DNA from: Bacteroidota bacterium
Lineage (GTDB): Bacteria > Bacteroidota > Ignavibacteria > UBA10030 > UBA8401
Assembly: GCA_041658205.1 (NCBI GenBank)
Contig: JBBAAO010000001.1
Location: forward strand, 1,984,001-2,048,000
Length of the DNA: 64,000 bases
Reading direction: 5' to 3'
Shown piece by piece: positions 7,198 through 16,599 of this stretch. Within the stretch, counting starts at the first letter, position 1, and the number at the start of each line of letters is the position of its first letter. Under the pieces are notes generated by a model, which worked only from the letters and a program-made list of their open reading frames with translations, did not search any database and had not been told where the DNA came from. The position numbers were made by a program, and so were the translations under genes.

Positions 7198-9143
7198 CGA
7201 GATTGCATTGCCTCAGATATGTTAAAATCTTTTTGCGCACGAAGTGTGTCACCGAGAGACCAATACAATTTTGAACGCTCCAAAAATAATTGTCTCTTTT
7301 TAACGTTGTTGCTGATTGGAAGCACTGAGGAAATGGTCGTTATTTTTGTATTAATGGAATCGATGGTATTATTGAGATGTGCAAAGAATTGATCGGTCGC
7401 ATCGTTGTTTTGATGAAGGGATACCGCCACAGCTGCATCGTGTAATGCTGCACCATAACGACCGAGTGTTGAATTTGATTGTGCTCGTTGCATATACACT
7501 ACGGGATTGTTCGGATCATATTGAATATAGTTCGTCAAATAACGAACTGATTTCTCAAAATCGTTATCCACCCACTTTGATAGTAAATCCATTTGAAGCA
7601 GAGCGCCAAGATATGCCGGCGATAAACGTAACACTGTTTCAAAATCTGTTGCAGCGCTGTCATATTTTTTCAACAGCATGTATTGATTCCCTCGATTATA
7701 AAAAAGATGCGGTGATTGAAACCCGAGCGATATCGATTTTGTATAATCTGAAATTGCCTCCCTTTTTTTATTTATTTCACTATACGCGTTTCCTCTATTA
7801 AAATATGCCTTTGGTTCTTCAGGTGAAAGTGCGATTAATGTATCGCAATCTTGTAGGGCTCCAACATAATCACCTTTCGCTATCTTTGCATTTGCTCTGT
7901 TCCCATACGCAATTGCCGTAAGAGGGTTTTTCCTAATTATATCCGAAAATAACGAAACACTGTCGTTCCACACTGGTAAGCGGGTTGAAGATGCGTATGA
8001 CATGAATGCAATAATTGAGAATAACACAATTGTGATTATTGATCGATTCACATCGAATTTCTTCAACAGTACATCACCAATACCAACAGAAGCCAATAAT
8101 AATCCTAACATTGCCAGATAAACGTAACGATCTGCAACGAGTGATGCATTATTGAACGGAATGATCTGTAATACTGGTAATAGTATAACACCATACAATA
8201 AAAGACCAAAAAAAATTTTGGGAATTTTATTTCTCAACAAAAAGATTAACGCTGATGATACCAACATCAACAACGAGAAACCATAATATACAGTTGACAA
8301 TTCCCCTTGTTGAAGTAATGGATAAGAATAGCAGGCGGATAAATTGAAGGGATAGAAGAACGTTGCGATATAAAACCCGACTTCATAGATAATCAAAACG
8401 AATCGCTGGCTCAGCGAATAAAATTGCATCGGATAGGGAGAATGCGATGTTGTGGACAATACGATAAAAAGTGTAAATACCAGCGAAATTGAAAAATACA
8501 AAAATGAATGTTTTACCAGACTCCATCCAATTTTTTTTTCTTCGAGGAGTTCAAACAGAATTAATACCAACGGTAAAACAACTGCAGAGGGTTTCGAGAA
8601 TAGTGCACAGGTAAAAAGAAGCAAAGAAGTGAGGTAATAACGAGTTTTCTTTTTGTCTTTCCACTGAAAATAGAAGATGACTGAACTTAGAACAAAACAT
8701 CCTGAAAGGATATCTTTTCGTGCAGATATCCAAGCAACACTTTCTACTTGCATTGGATGAAGTGCAAAAAGTGCTGCAATAAACAGAGCGATATAATTGT
8801 TACGAGACAAACGATAGACAAGAAAGAATACCAGACAAATATTAATCCCGTGTAGTAAAATATTGGTGGTATGGAATAACCACGGTTGCTCTCCAACAAT
8901 CTTCCACTCGATCATATACGAAAGCATTGTTAACGGATGATACATATACCGATCCGTGGGAATGAACAAATCTGAAATTGACTGCTGCGTAAGGGTCTGA
9001 ATGGAAGGATTATTTGTAATATGAATATCATCATCCCAATTGGTGAATTCAAATTGTATTGCGGGAGAATAGATGATAGCCGTTAGAATGAGAATACCAC
9101 CCAACAATAGAAAATCTCGATATATCAATTTGTGATGAGGCAT
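7194..9143 (-). CDS. TMTC-like membrane protein with C-terminal TPR repeats, paralogue
   Basis: About 649 residues from the ATG at 9143, starting MPHHKLIYRDFLLLGG. A longer in-frame start at 9224 would read into the repeat element upstream and is unlikely. The first loop has NWDDDIHITNNP, matching the W-D-D-D loop of TMTC/GT-C glycosyltransferases. About ten membrane segments follow, one with ALHPMQVESVAWISARKD, a strongly conserved stretch in bacterial TMTC-like proteins. TPR repeats begin near residue 440 (YGNRANAKIAKGDYVGA). It is the same architecture as the gene at 5296-7197, with overlapping stop and start. A membrane glycosyltransferase function is likely by family, not shown here. Confidence 0.75.
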   Translation of the reverse strand: MPHHKLIYRDFLLLGGILILTAIIYSPAIQFEFTNWDDDIHITNNPSIQTLTQQSISDLFIPTDRYMYHPLTMLSYMIEWKIVGEQPWLFHTTNILLHGINICLVFFLVYRLSRNNYIALFIAALFALHPMQVESVAWISARKDILSGCFVLSSVIFYFQWKDKKKTRYYLTSLLLFTCALFSKPSAVVLPLVLILFELLEEKKIGWSLVKHSFLYFSISLVFTLFIVLSTTSHSPYPMQFYSLSQRFVLIIYEVGFYIATFFYPFNLSACYSYPLLQQGELSTVYYGFSLLMLVSSALIFLLRNKIPKIFFGLLLYGVILLPVLQIIPFNNASLVADRYVYLAMLGLLLASVGIGDVLLKKFDVNRSIITIVLFSIIAFMSYASSTRLPVWNDSVSLFSDIIRKNPLTAIAYGNRANAKIAKGDYVGALQDCDTLIALSPEEPKAYFNRGNAYSEINKKREAISDYTKSISLGFQSPHLFYNRGNQYMLLKKYDSAATDFETVLRLSPAYLGALLQMDLLSKWVDNDFEKSVRYLTNYIQYDPNNPVVYMQRAQSNSTLGRYGAALHDAAVAVSLHQNNDATDQFFAHLNNTIDSINTKITTISSVLPISNNVKKRQLFLERSKLYWSLGDTLRAQKDFNISEAMQSR

Positions 9144-9234
9144 CAGACTTGTCCAAAATACATAGATAAAAACAACAAGAATCTTCACTCTCTTCTTTTC
9201 TTGACGGAGCAAGAAAAGAAGCAAAAGAACTCCT

Positions 9235-9355
9235 TGCGAAATTTAACGCACGCGATGAATCCTGTTCGCTCTTGCCCGTTGATGGCGCGAATCGCGCCAT
9301 CAAAAGTCCCGTCATTCATCGCTTTCCCATTCGCTCTGTCCTCCTAAATTTCGCA
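9235..9355. repeat. Long nested inverted-repeat element (possible REP/MITE-like)
   Basis: The largest gap of the window (9144-9487) holds nested inverted repeats. An 11-bp perfect hairpin lies in the centre (ttgatggcgcg / cgcgccatcaa, 9279-9303). A 9-bp pair (gcgatgaat / attcatcgc) and an outer 11-bp pair (tgcgaaattta / taaatttcgca) surround it. A purine-rich flank (9191-9230, aagaaaagaagcaaaag) adjoins the outer arm. It has no coding signature and only one copy in this window. A dispersed intergenic repeat is the likeliest explanation. Confidence 0.6.
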
Positions 9356-9411
9356 CCCACGCACTTTAAAACGATCTCTCCTATGTAACAAAAGGGGCTA
9401 ACTACTTATTA

Positions 9412-9468
9412 TCAAAATAAATTTGAGGTACTATGACCAATTTTGTATTCACTTAAGATTTATTTTGA
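9412..9468. repeat. 11-bp inverted repeat downstream of a membrane-protein gene
   Basis: A perfect 11-bp pair (tcaaaataaat / atttattttga) is separated by 35 bases, just past the stop at 9488. The loop is long for a terminator and no T-run follows. Its function is unknown. Confidence 0.35.
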
Positions 9469-9487
9469 CAGTAGTAATGAGGTATAA

Positions 9488-10717
9488 TTATTTTATAAAA
9501 ATACCAAATTGTAACAATTGATATACTCCGTCAAAATAAACGATACCAGAATTCAAACCTACATAAACTGCAGGAATGCAGAGATTTATTGCACAAGCGA
9601 GTTTGAACTGGTTATCTTTCAGGATATTATTTTGTTTGATAAAGATGATAGAATATAACAAAGCAACAAAACTAAACCCCGCCATTCTGCTTGTGTCCAC
9701 AGCTGCTAATGTTAAGACAATACCTGGAAGAGTATACAATAGTATATTTAAACGTTGCTGTTTTATTCGAAACAATGCTATGAATATAAAGAGCCACAAG
9801 AGTTTCAATGAAAAGAAAATTCCCAGAGTTTCCCGCCAAGGATACTTCACTATCCATTCCAAAGTACTCATTTGACCGACTGATCGCACCGCTAATATTT
9901 TTGGCACATCAAATCCATAACTCGCAATCCATATAAATCCATAAAATCCCCCTATCACAATAATCCACCATACTTCTCGGCGGGTAAAAATTATCATGCT
10001 CACCACAAGCATTACGAGCATGCTTCCTTCATGGGCACAGAGAGAAAGAGAAATCAGTGCGACACGAGAGAGTTCATCTAATTCCATTGTAAGGAGAATC
10101 AGGATGAATATATAGGACAATGGTTCAGTATAGCCGGGTGATTGAAATTGCGTGATCAAAAAACTGGAAGTCGCAATCGAAACATATTCCAATGTTGTAA
10201 GGCTAATATTTCGTTTGATAAAAAATAGTTGAAGTAAAAAAAGAGCCCCAAAAGCTATTAGTAAACTGAAAACATGATACAGCCCTGTTCCTCTAGCAAA
10301 CAAAAAAAATGCAGCGGCGGGCATCAACAATCGTTGATATAATTGATCACTGATATCCACAAACGTAAATGGCGATGCACTCATATAGGAATAACCGACA
10401 CCCATAATGCCCAGCGTTGCTGGAAAGACTAACAGCGAGACGAAGGCAAAAATCTTTGCTGAACCGATTGTAGTTTTTTTCAGTATACCATTACCATTCA
10501 GTTCAGAAAAAAAAAGAATGATCGGTTTGGCTACCAGAGAAAAAAAGAAGAGGATTGAAAGCAAAAATAGTATGCTGCGAAGGAAATGAATTTCCGGAAG
10601 ATCGGCATTCCAATAGTGAAGACGTTGCGGAGGAGTATGGATCACAACAATTACGGCGATTATTGACAAGATCAATAATCGCCGTTTTGTGTTGATGTTC
10701 AATTCCAAGAAATTCAT
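9488..10717 (-). CDS. Hypothetical polytopic membrane protein
   Basis: A 409-residue protein made almost entirely of hydrophobic segments, roughly ten. I do not recognise the family. The size and layout, and a charged first loop (RLHYWNADLPEIHF), resemble undecided GT-C-like or EpsG-like membrane proteins, but no diagnostic motif is visible. It lies between the subtilase gene and the TMTC-like pair on the same strand, 49 bases after the subtilase stop. A link to envelope glycosylation is only a guess from the neighbours. Confidence 0.6.
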   Translation of the reverse strand: MNFLELNINTKRRLLILSIIAVIVVIHTPPQRLHYWNADLPEIHFLRSILFLLSILFFFSLVAKPIILFFSELNGNGILKKTTIGSAKIFAFVSLLVFPATLGIMGVGYSYMSASPFTFVDISDQLYQRLLMPAAAFFLFARGTGLYHVFSLLIAFGALFLLQLFFIKRNISLTTLEYVSIATSSFLITQFQSPGYTEPLSYIFILILLTMELDELSRVALISLSLCAHEGSMLVMLVVSMIIFTRREVWWIIVIGGFYGFIWIASYGFDVPKILAVRSVGQMSTLEWIVKYPWRETLGIFFSLKLLWLFIFIALFRIKQQRLNILLYTLPGIVLTLAAVDTSRMAGFSFVALLYSIIFIKQNNILKDNQFKLACAINLCIPAVYVGLNSGIVYFDGVYQLLQFGIFIK

Positions 10718-10766
10718 AGAGCAAATGTAAGAGATTTTAGCCGAAAGACAATCTCTTTTCTTTACT

Positions 10767-13019
10767 CTATCTCAACAGTAACATTTTTTTCGTTACGGAA
10801 ATATTGTCCGCAGTCAGTGTATAAAAATATACGCCAGAAGCATATCCCTGCCTGCCTGCAGGTACGGCAGCTTTGGAGGATATTCCGCTGGCTCTATTGT
10901 TTCCATCAAAACGAGATGAATATTCTCCTGGCGGAAGCTGTTCGTTCACTAATGTTGCAACCTCTTCACCAAGTACAGAATACACTTTTACAGTAACAAA
11001 AGAGGCTTTGGGAATAGAGAATGATATTTGTGTCTCTGGATTAAACGGATTCGGATAATTTTGTTGAAGGATATATGTTTTGGGAATATTTTCCGATTCC
11101 AATTGGACTGACAATAATGACTGTAACGCTGCCTGACCATCAACTTTTCCGTTTCCCCATTGTGCGCTCGCAGAATTACCAGTGGATGCATCTTTTCTTG
11201 CAGCCGAAATAATTGCCGATCGAATCGCTTCAGGCGTAATAGACGGTTTCGCCTGCAGCATTAATGCTACCAAACCGGCAACGTGGGGTGATGCCATGCT
11301 TGTACCCTGTTCAACGACATATTTTCCACTCGGTGCTATCAATACGGGATCGGAAAATGAAACTGTTGCTGCTCGAGCAGCAACAATCGCTTGACCTGGA
11401 GCACTAACATCAGGTTTCTGCCTTCCATCACGGGTGGGTCCCATACTGCTGAATGTTGAAAAATTATTTGTACGATCTGTACCGTTATATGCATATGTAT
11501 TGTTATCAATAGCAGTCCAACTCCATTTCGTTACATACGAGCCTACAGTAATTCCGTTTTCTGCAGTTCCCGGCATTCCGACAAGTTTCGAGAAGGAATG
11601 ACCGGAAGTAAATTCTACAGTTTCACCGCCATTCCCTTGAATGGATGATCCCGATAACCAGATATCAAAGAGTCCTCCTTGGGACATTGTTCCACCAGTA
11701 ACAGTTATTGTCCATGTCCCAGCAGCTGGCGTCGTCGTCGTAGCATCATAAATTTCAATAATGCATTCCTTTACTCCTTTGGAATTAGCCGCTCCTGTTC
11801 CATTTAGGATTTTGACATGTCCATTGGTTGTAGAATTTTGTTGAGAAGCACCTGACGCTGCCATAACTGTTGTATTGTTCGGTGTCTTTACTTCAACAGT
11901 AAAATTATCTCCGGTTTTATACCATGCACTAAAAAGGACATAATCATTCGTTGTGCCACTCGTCGGAGTATAAACGGGAATATCAAATGTAAATGATTTT
12001 GATGTTCCATTTGTTAATGTCGCTGTTCCATAGATTGCATCGGATCCTTCGTTTCCGGCAGCGATAACAATTTGCCTTCCGGTTGTGCCACTCAATTCGG
12101 TATTCACCGTCACTTCTTCCGGTTGTGTTCCGTCATGCGAACCATCATGTCCCCCAAGACTCATATTGATCACAAATGGTTTTCCGGCTGCAACTGCTTT
12201 TTGTCGTATATAGGTAATGCCATTAATAATGTTTGTCGTGGAGAATCCATTATCTCCACCTTTGACGATAATCAGATCTGCTTCAGGGGCAACACCTTTA
12301 AATTTTCCGGAAGAGACCGAGCCATCCCCTGCTGCAGTACTAGCGACGTGTGTTCCATGTCCGCTTATATCTTCTTCAAGAACAGCACCAGCTGGAGTCC
12401 CGTCGAGTTCGTTATTAATTACGGCAGCGGTGTATTCGGCTCCGTAATTAAAGCCTGAAGGACCGACACCGGTTCTGCTGTCTGTTTGATCCCATAAAAA
12501 AAGAAGTCTCGTTTTGGTGGTGTCAGTATCCGAACGGAAATCTAAATGCTTCCAATCAATTCCGCTGTCAATAACGCCGACGATTACGTTCTTCCCTTTG
12601 TACACTGTCCCATTCACCGTGCCGGCATGAAGTTTATCAACTTTCATTTCTATCAGACTCTTATCTAATTTCGGATAGCGCATTTTGGGTGCCTGAATAT
12701 ACACTGTGCTTTTGAGATTACTCAATTTTAACATCGTGGCAACATCCATTCGAGCAGTAAAAAATTCCGGATATTGCGCCATCGGTCGAACGCCGATTGA
12801 TTTAGCTTCATCAAATGCAGTCGAAAAGACTATCACATCAACATACTCTTGCTCACCGGTCGATTTGAAGAATCGAAATGACTGTTCAGATTTTTTTGAA
12901 ATGAATTGATCAACATCATCCAACAACCGGATATCAATTTTTGATCGATCAAACGATTGTGATAACGAGACGGTAACAACTGTGAACAGTACTGCAAAAA
13001 ATGTAACGATGTGCTTCAT
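10767..13019 (-). CDS. Secreted subtilisin-like serine protease with T9SS sorting domain
   Basis: An S8-family protease of 750 residues. A signal peptide (about 1-20) precedes a propeptide-like region (about 58-117). The catalytic triad is Asp151 (GVIDSGIDW), His221 (GHGTHVAS) and Ser574 (GTSMASPHVAGL), with the oxyanion Asn in AAGNEGS. An insert of about 150 residues between Asn and Ser resembles a beta-rich domain. The C-terminus (YPNPFNPETQISFSIP ... VYSVLGEEVATLV ... KKMLLLR) is a type A T9SS sorting domain, so export to the cell surface or medium is expected. A ggagg site precedes the start. An in-frame insertion lies in the sorting domain (10833-10883). Confidence 0.93.
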   Translation of the reverse strand: MKHIVTFFAVLFTVVTVSLSQSFDRSKIDIRLLDDVDQFISKKSEQSFRFFKSTGEQEYVDVIVFSTAFDEAKSIGVRPMAQYPEFFTARMDVATMLKLSNLKSTVYIQAPKMRYPKLDKSLIEMKVDKLHAGTVNGTVYKGKNVIVGVIDSGIDWKHLDFRSDTDTTKTRLLFLWDQTDSRTGVGPSGFNYGAEYTAAVINNELDGTPAGAVLEEDISGHGTHVASTAAGDGSVSSGKFKGVAPEADLIIVKGGDNGFSTTNIINGITYIRQKAVAAGKPFVINMSLGGHDGSHDGTQPEEVTVNTELSGTTGRQIVIAAGNEGSDAIYGTATLTNGTSKSFTFDIPVYTPTSGTTNDYVLFSAWYKTGDNFTVEVKTPNNTTVMAASGASQQNSTTNGHVKILNGTGAANSKGVKECIIEIYDATTTTPAAGTWTITVTGGTMSQGGLFDIWLSGSSIQGNGGETVEFTSGHSFSKLVGMPGTAENGITVGSYVTKWSWTAIDNNTYAYNGTDRTNNFSTFSSMGPTRDGRQKPDVSAPGQAIVAARAATVSFSDPVLIAPSGKYVVEQGTSMASPHVAGLVALMLQAKPSITPEAIRSAIISAARKDASTGNSASAQWGNGKVDGQAALQSLLSVQLESENIPKTYILQQNYPNPFNPETQISFSIPKASFVTVKVYSVLGEEVATLVNEQLPPGEYSSRFDGNNRASGISSKAAVPAGRQGYASGVYFYTLTADNISVTKKMLLLR
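10833..10883. repeat. In-frame mini-repeat insertion within the sorting domain
   Basis: Residues 713-729 of the subtilase interrupt the usual end of a type A sorting domain. Without them the sequence would read NNRASGVYFYTL; instead a second ASG follows 14 extra residues containing VPAGRQG. The DNA core (cctgcctgcctgcagg, 10847-10862) is GC-rich, repetitive and partly self-complementary with the ggtacggcag that follows. The neighbouring coding sequence is AT-rich, so the block stands out. Confidence 0.6.
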
Positions 13020-13039
13020 GGTTCCTCCGATGGGAGTGA

Positions 13040-13405
13040 TTATTTAGGAAATGATATTCTTGGTTTATCGATGTACGAAACGCCGCTCACGGAGCATAAT
13101 GAAAATATTTCTCGTCTTGTTAAGTGACCGAGAGCAACATTAGCATTCGGAAAGGTCAGCGACGGAAACAACGGTTGAATACCTGTTGAATCGCTGACGG
13201 TAACAACAATTTCTATCGGCCGCCCGTCATCTGCAGTTTCGGATACCATTGAAATAAGTGCCGCTGAGATTTTGCTCTTACAGAGTGCACTAATCTCTTG
13301 TTGCCCCGAGCAATCAACAAGCAACAAAAAAACCATTACCAAAGGAATTCTCTTTAGAAAAAGTCGAACGACTCCCGTTGATAATGGCTTAATCTGTTTA
13401 TGCAT
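13040..13405 (-). CDS. Small exported protein resembling a free-standing subtilase propeptide
   Basis: The start at 13405 (MHKQIKPLSTG) gives 121 residues and overlaps the secA stop by 8 bases; an earlier start would run deep into secA. An N-terminal hydrophobic segment (RIPLVMVFLLLVDC) should direct export. The last 60 residues align without gaps to residues 58-117 of the adjacent subtilase and share the ending SYI..PRI.FPK (VYIQAPKMRYPK in the subtilase). In subtilases this part is the inhibitory propeptide, so the protein may act in trans as inhibitor or chaperone. Asp before the Cys argues against a standard lipobox. Confidence 0.55.
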   Translation of the reverse strand: MHKQIKPLSTGVVRLFLKRIPLVMVFLLLVDCSGQQEISALCKSKISAALISMVSETADDGRPIEIVVTVSDSTGIQPLFPSLTFPNANVALGHLTRREIFSLCSVSGVSYIDKPRISFPK

Positions 13406-16400
13406 TCTTACCGTGACAGTTTTTATATTTTTTTCCGCTGCCACAGGGGCAGGGATCATTTCGTCCTACTTTATCACCGGAAAAGATCTGTTGAACTTTC
13501 GGCGCTTGATGTTGTTGCTGTTGTTTACCATCGCCTTCTTCAACATCAATGTTCCCCTGCAGTCCCATTCCGGTAGAAGCAGAATGTGTCAACGTCATGC
13601 GCTCTCGATTGAAACCGCGTCGCTGCTGTTGTGCTTCAATCTGCTGTTGATTCTCAGGGAAGAGTTTAAAGACCATGTTCAGCGCTTCGCGGTTGACTAA
13701 ACCGACAAGTTCAACAAACATTTTATACGCTTCCGATTTGTACTCCAAAATTGGATCTTTTTGGCCATACGCCCGGAGGTAAATCCCCTCTTTCAGATCG
13801 TCCATTTCCCGCAGGTGTTCTTTCCACCGCGAATCGATGATCTGCAACAGCGAGATTTTTTGGATGAAATTCATCGCTTCATTGCCGACCGATTCTCGTT
13901 TGCGTTTCAAAAATTCCGTAGCGGTTAACATCACTCGTTCTTTCACGCCATGGACACCGAGTGTTTGAAACTCCGTTGGAGTCATTTTCACATCGATCAA
14001 CAAATTCGATCGCAGTTCATCGACCATTTCATCCAGCGTTCCGGGTTCGAAATGTCGTTCTACGACGTCTTCAATGTAATCATCAAGCATCTGATAAATA
14101 TCATCTTCCAAATGCTCACCTAACAACGCATGACGACGTTTGGAATAAATCACTTCGCGCTGCTGATTCATGACGTTGTCATATTCCAGTAATCGTTTAC
14201 GGATACCGAAGTTATTCTCTTCAACCTTCTTTTGAGCGCGTTCTATCATTCTGGTGATCATCGTATGTTCGATCACTTCCCCCTCTTCCGCTCCCATTTT
14301 CGTCATAATCGATGCAATACGATCACTGCCGAATAACCGCATCAAATCATCTTCCAACGATAGAAAGAATTTTGTCATACCGGGATCGCCTTGGCGCCCT
14401 GCACGACCACGCAACTGACGATCGATTCGGCGAGCTTCATGCCGCTCAGTACCAATAATGGACAGACCACCGACTTCACGAACTCCCGGACCGAGCTTAA
14501 TGTCTGTTCCGCGTCCTGCCATATTCGTTGCAATTGTTACTGCACCCGGCAAACCGGCATTGGTAACAATTTCTGCCTCGCGTTGATGTTGTTTCGCATT
14601 CAAAACATTGTGCGGGATTTTTTCCCGTGTCATCATTCTGCTGAGTGTTTCTGAAACTTCAACACTTGTTGTTCCCACAAGCACCGGCTGTTTTTTATCT
14701 CTTAACTCCTTAATCTGGGTGATCAATGCATTGTATTTTTCCCGTTTCGTGCGATAGACAACATCATTTAAATCATCGCGGATAATATCTTTATTGGTCG
14801 GAATGATAACAACATCCAATTTATAGATATCAAAAAATTCTGCCGCTTCCGTTTCCGCTGTACCGGTCATACCTGCTAATTTTTTATAGAGGCGGAAATA
14901 ATTTTGCAGCGTAACGGTCGCCATTGTCTGCGTATCACGTTCAACATGAACTCCTTCTTTCGCTTCAATCGCTTGGTGTAAACCATCGGAGTATCTTCTG
15001 CCGTGTAGAATACGACCAGTAAATTCATCAACAATCTGTACTTTGCCATCGTCAGTAACAACATACTCAACATCTTTGTCGTACAACGAATACGCACGCA
15101 ACAATTGTCGGACGGTGTGGACACGGTCGCTTCGTTCCGCAAAAACCCTGTTCACTTCATCTTTCTTTATTTGCTTCTGTTCAAATGACACTGTCGTATC
15201 ATTTTCAATGTAACTCATTTCTGTTCCGACATCCGGTAGGACAAACATATCCTTGTCCATGCCACTGGCCATAAACTCGCGCCCTTTTTCCGTCAGGTCG
15301 ATGGAATGATTCTTTTCTTCGATTGAATAATACAACTCGTCATCTATTTCGTGCAAGCGTTTGTTCTGCTCTGCGATATACACCGATTCTGTTTCAAACA
15401 TCAGTTTCTTTGGAGCACCCTCGGAGAACATTTTCGTCAGTTTATTATTTTTTGGATCGCCACGGTACGCACGAAACAACAACACACCCGCTTCCTCTTT
15501 CTTCCCGTCATTCAGCAGCTTTTCCGCTTCTGCAACAATTCGCGCAACAAGATTTTTCTGTGTGCTGACAATCCGCTCCACACGCGGTTTCATTTCATTG
15601 AATTTATGATCATCTACTTCCACCGGACCGCTGATGATCAACGGAGTTCGGGCTTCATCGATCAACACGGAGTCCACTTCGTCCACGATGGCATAATAAT
15701 GTCCGCGTTGAACCATCTCGTCCGGCGTGTGCACCATGTTATCACGGAGGTAATCAAAACCAAATTCATTATTGGTACCGTAGGTGATATCGCAATTGTA
15801 CTGTTCACGACGTATGAAAGGATTTTGATTCGTCACAATACATCCAACTGTCATTCCGTGAAATTGAAAAACCTTTCCCATCCACTCACTGTCACGGCGT
15901 GCCAGATAGTCGTTCACCGTTACAAGATGAACACCTTTTCCCGCCAACGCATTTAAATACATTGGAGCGACTGCCACAAGCGTCTTTCCTTCGCCCGTCG
16001 CCATTTCGGATATTTTTCCTTGATGAAGAACAATTCCGCCCATCAACTGAACGTCGTACGGAACCATCTCCCATTTCAATTTGTGTCCGACAACATCAAA
16101 ATCTTGATTAAGCATTCTACGGCAGGTTTCTTTTACAACAGCAAATGCTTCAGGAAGAAGTTCATCTAATGTCTCTTTAATGGTCGCCAACTCTTCTTTT
16201 TCATGCTCTTCCAGATTCGTAAAGAGTTCTTCGCGAACAACTGCATCTGTTTCGGTCTTCAATTGTGATTGGATTTCTGCGATCTGTTCCCGAATCTCTT
16301 TCACCGACTCAGCAATTCGATCTCTAAACTCCTGCGTTTTTGCTCGCAACTCATCATCGCTTAATGATTGTAACAACTTGAATTGTCCGTTAATCTCTTC

Positions 16401-16472
16401 AACAAGCGGTATTAACTGGGTGACGTCCTTTTCTTTTTTGCTTCCAAATAAACTGCTAAAAAACTTTAACAT
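13398..16472 (-). CDS. secA: Preprotein translocase ATPase SecA
   Basis: The motor of the Sec pathway, which pushes unfolded preproteins through SecYEG. At 1,024 residues it is longer than the E. coli protein because of a charged coiled-coil insert at about residues 50-105 and a Gln-rich stretch near the C-terminus. Walker A (MATGEGKT) is at 157-164. The DEAD-like motif is VDEVDSVLIDEARTP and the second motor domain has TNMAGRGTDIKL. The extreme C-terminus carries the zinc-binding SEC-C motif (DPCPCGSGKKYKNCHGK). The next gene starts inside its last codons. Confidence 0.97.
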   Translation of the reverse strand: MLKFFSSLFGSKKEKDVTQLIPLVEEINGQFKLLQSLSDDELRAKTQEFRDRIAESVKEIREQIAEIQSQLKTETDAVVREELFTNLEEHEKEELATIKETLDELLPEAFAVVKETCRRMLNQDFDVVGHKLKWEMVPYDVQLMGGIVLHQGKISEMATGEGKTLVAVAPMYLNALAGKGVHLVTVNDYLARRDSEWMGKVFQFHGMTVGCIVTNQNPFIRREQYNCDITYGTNNEFGFDYLRDNMVHTPDEMVQRGHYYAIVDEVDSVLIDEARTPLIISGPVEVDDHKFNEMKPRVERIVSTQKNLVARIVAEAEKLLNDGKKEEAGVLLFRAYRGDPKNNKLTKMFSEGAPKKLMFETESVYIAEQNKRLHEIDDELYYSIEEKNHSIDLTEKGREFMASGMDKDMFVLPDVGTEMSYIENDTTVSFEQKQIKKDEVNRVFAERSDRVHTVRQLLRAYSLYDKDVEYVVTDDGKVQIVDEFTGRILHGRRYSDGLHQAIEAKEGVHVERDTQTMATVTLQNYFRLYKKLAGMTGTAETEAAEFFDIYKLDVVIIPTNKDIIRDDLNDVVYRTKREKYNALITQIKELRDKKQPVLVGTTSVEVSETLSRMMTREKIPHNVLNAKQHQREAEIVTNAGLPGAVTIATNMAGRGTDIKLGPGVREVGGLSIIGTERHEARRIDRQLRGRAGRQGDPGMTKFFLSLEDDLMRLFGSDRIASIMTKMGAEEGEVIEHTMITRMIERAQKKVEENNFGIRKRLLEYDNVMNQQREVIYSKRRHALLGEHLEDDIYQMLDDYIEDVVERHFEPGTLDEMVDELRSNLLIDVKMTPTEFQTLGVHGVKERVMLTATEFLKRKRESVGNEAMNFIQKISLLQIIDSRWKEHLREMDDLKEGIYLRAYGQKDPILEYKSEAYKMFVELVGLVNREALNMVFKLFPENQQQIEAQQQRRGFNRERMTLTHSASTGMGLQGNIDVEEGDGKQQQQHQAPKVQQIFSGDKVGRNDPCPCGSGKKYKNCHGKNA

Positions 16473-16599
16473 TGCTTCCCTTTTTTCAATTATTTCAACT
16501 ATATCATCAATATACTAAAATTTACGGTACGATAAAATCCGATCTCTCTTCTTCATTGACGAACGATAAAGCCCAAACATTGTCTGGAATGTGAAGAGA

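Noticed and set aside
9049..9347. Open frames on both strands within the repeat element upstream of the TMTC-like gene
   Set aside because: They read through the inverted-repeat element and have no protein-like composition or conserved motif.
13040..13459. Standard lipoprotein signal in the propeptide-like protein
   Set aside because: The residue before the Cys is Asp (LLLVDC), which does not fit a lipobox, so a plain signal or anchor is more likely.
15351..15956. Plus-strand open frame of 201 codons
   Set aside because: It is entirely antisense to conserved secA sequence, so it is a shadow frame.
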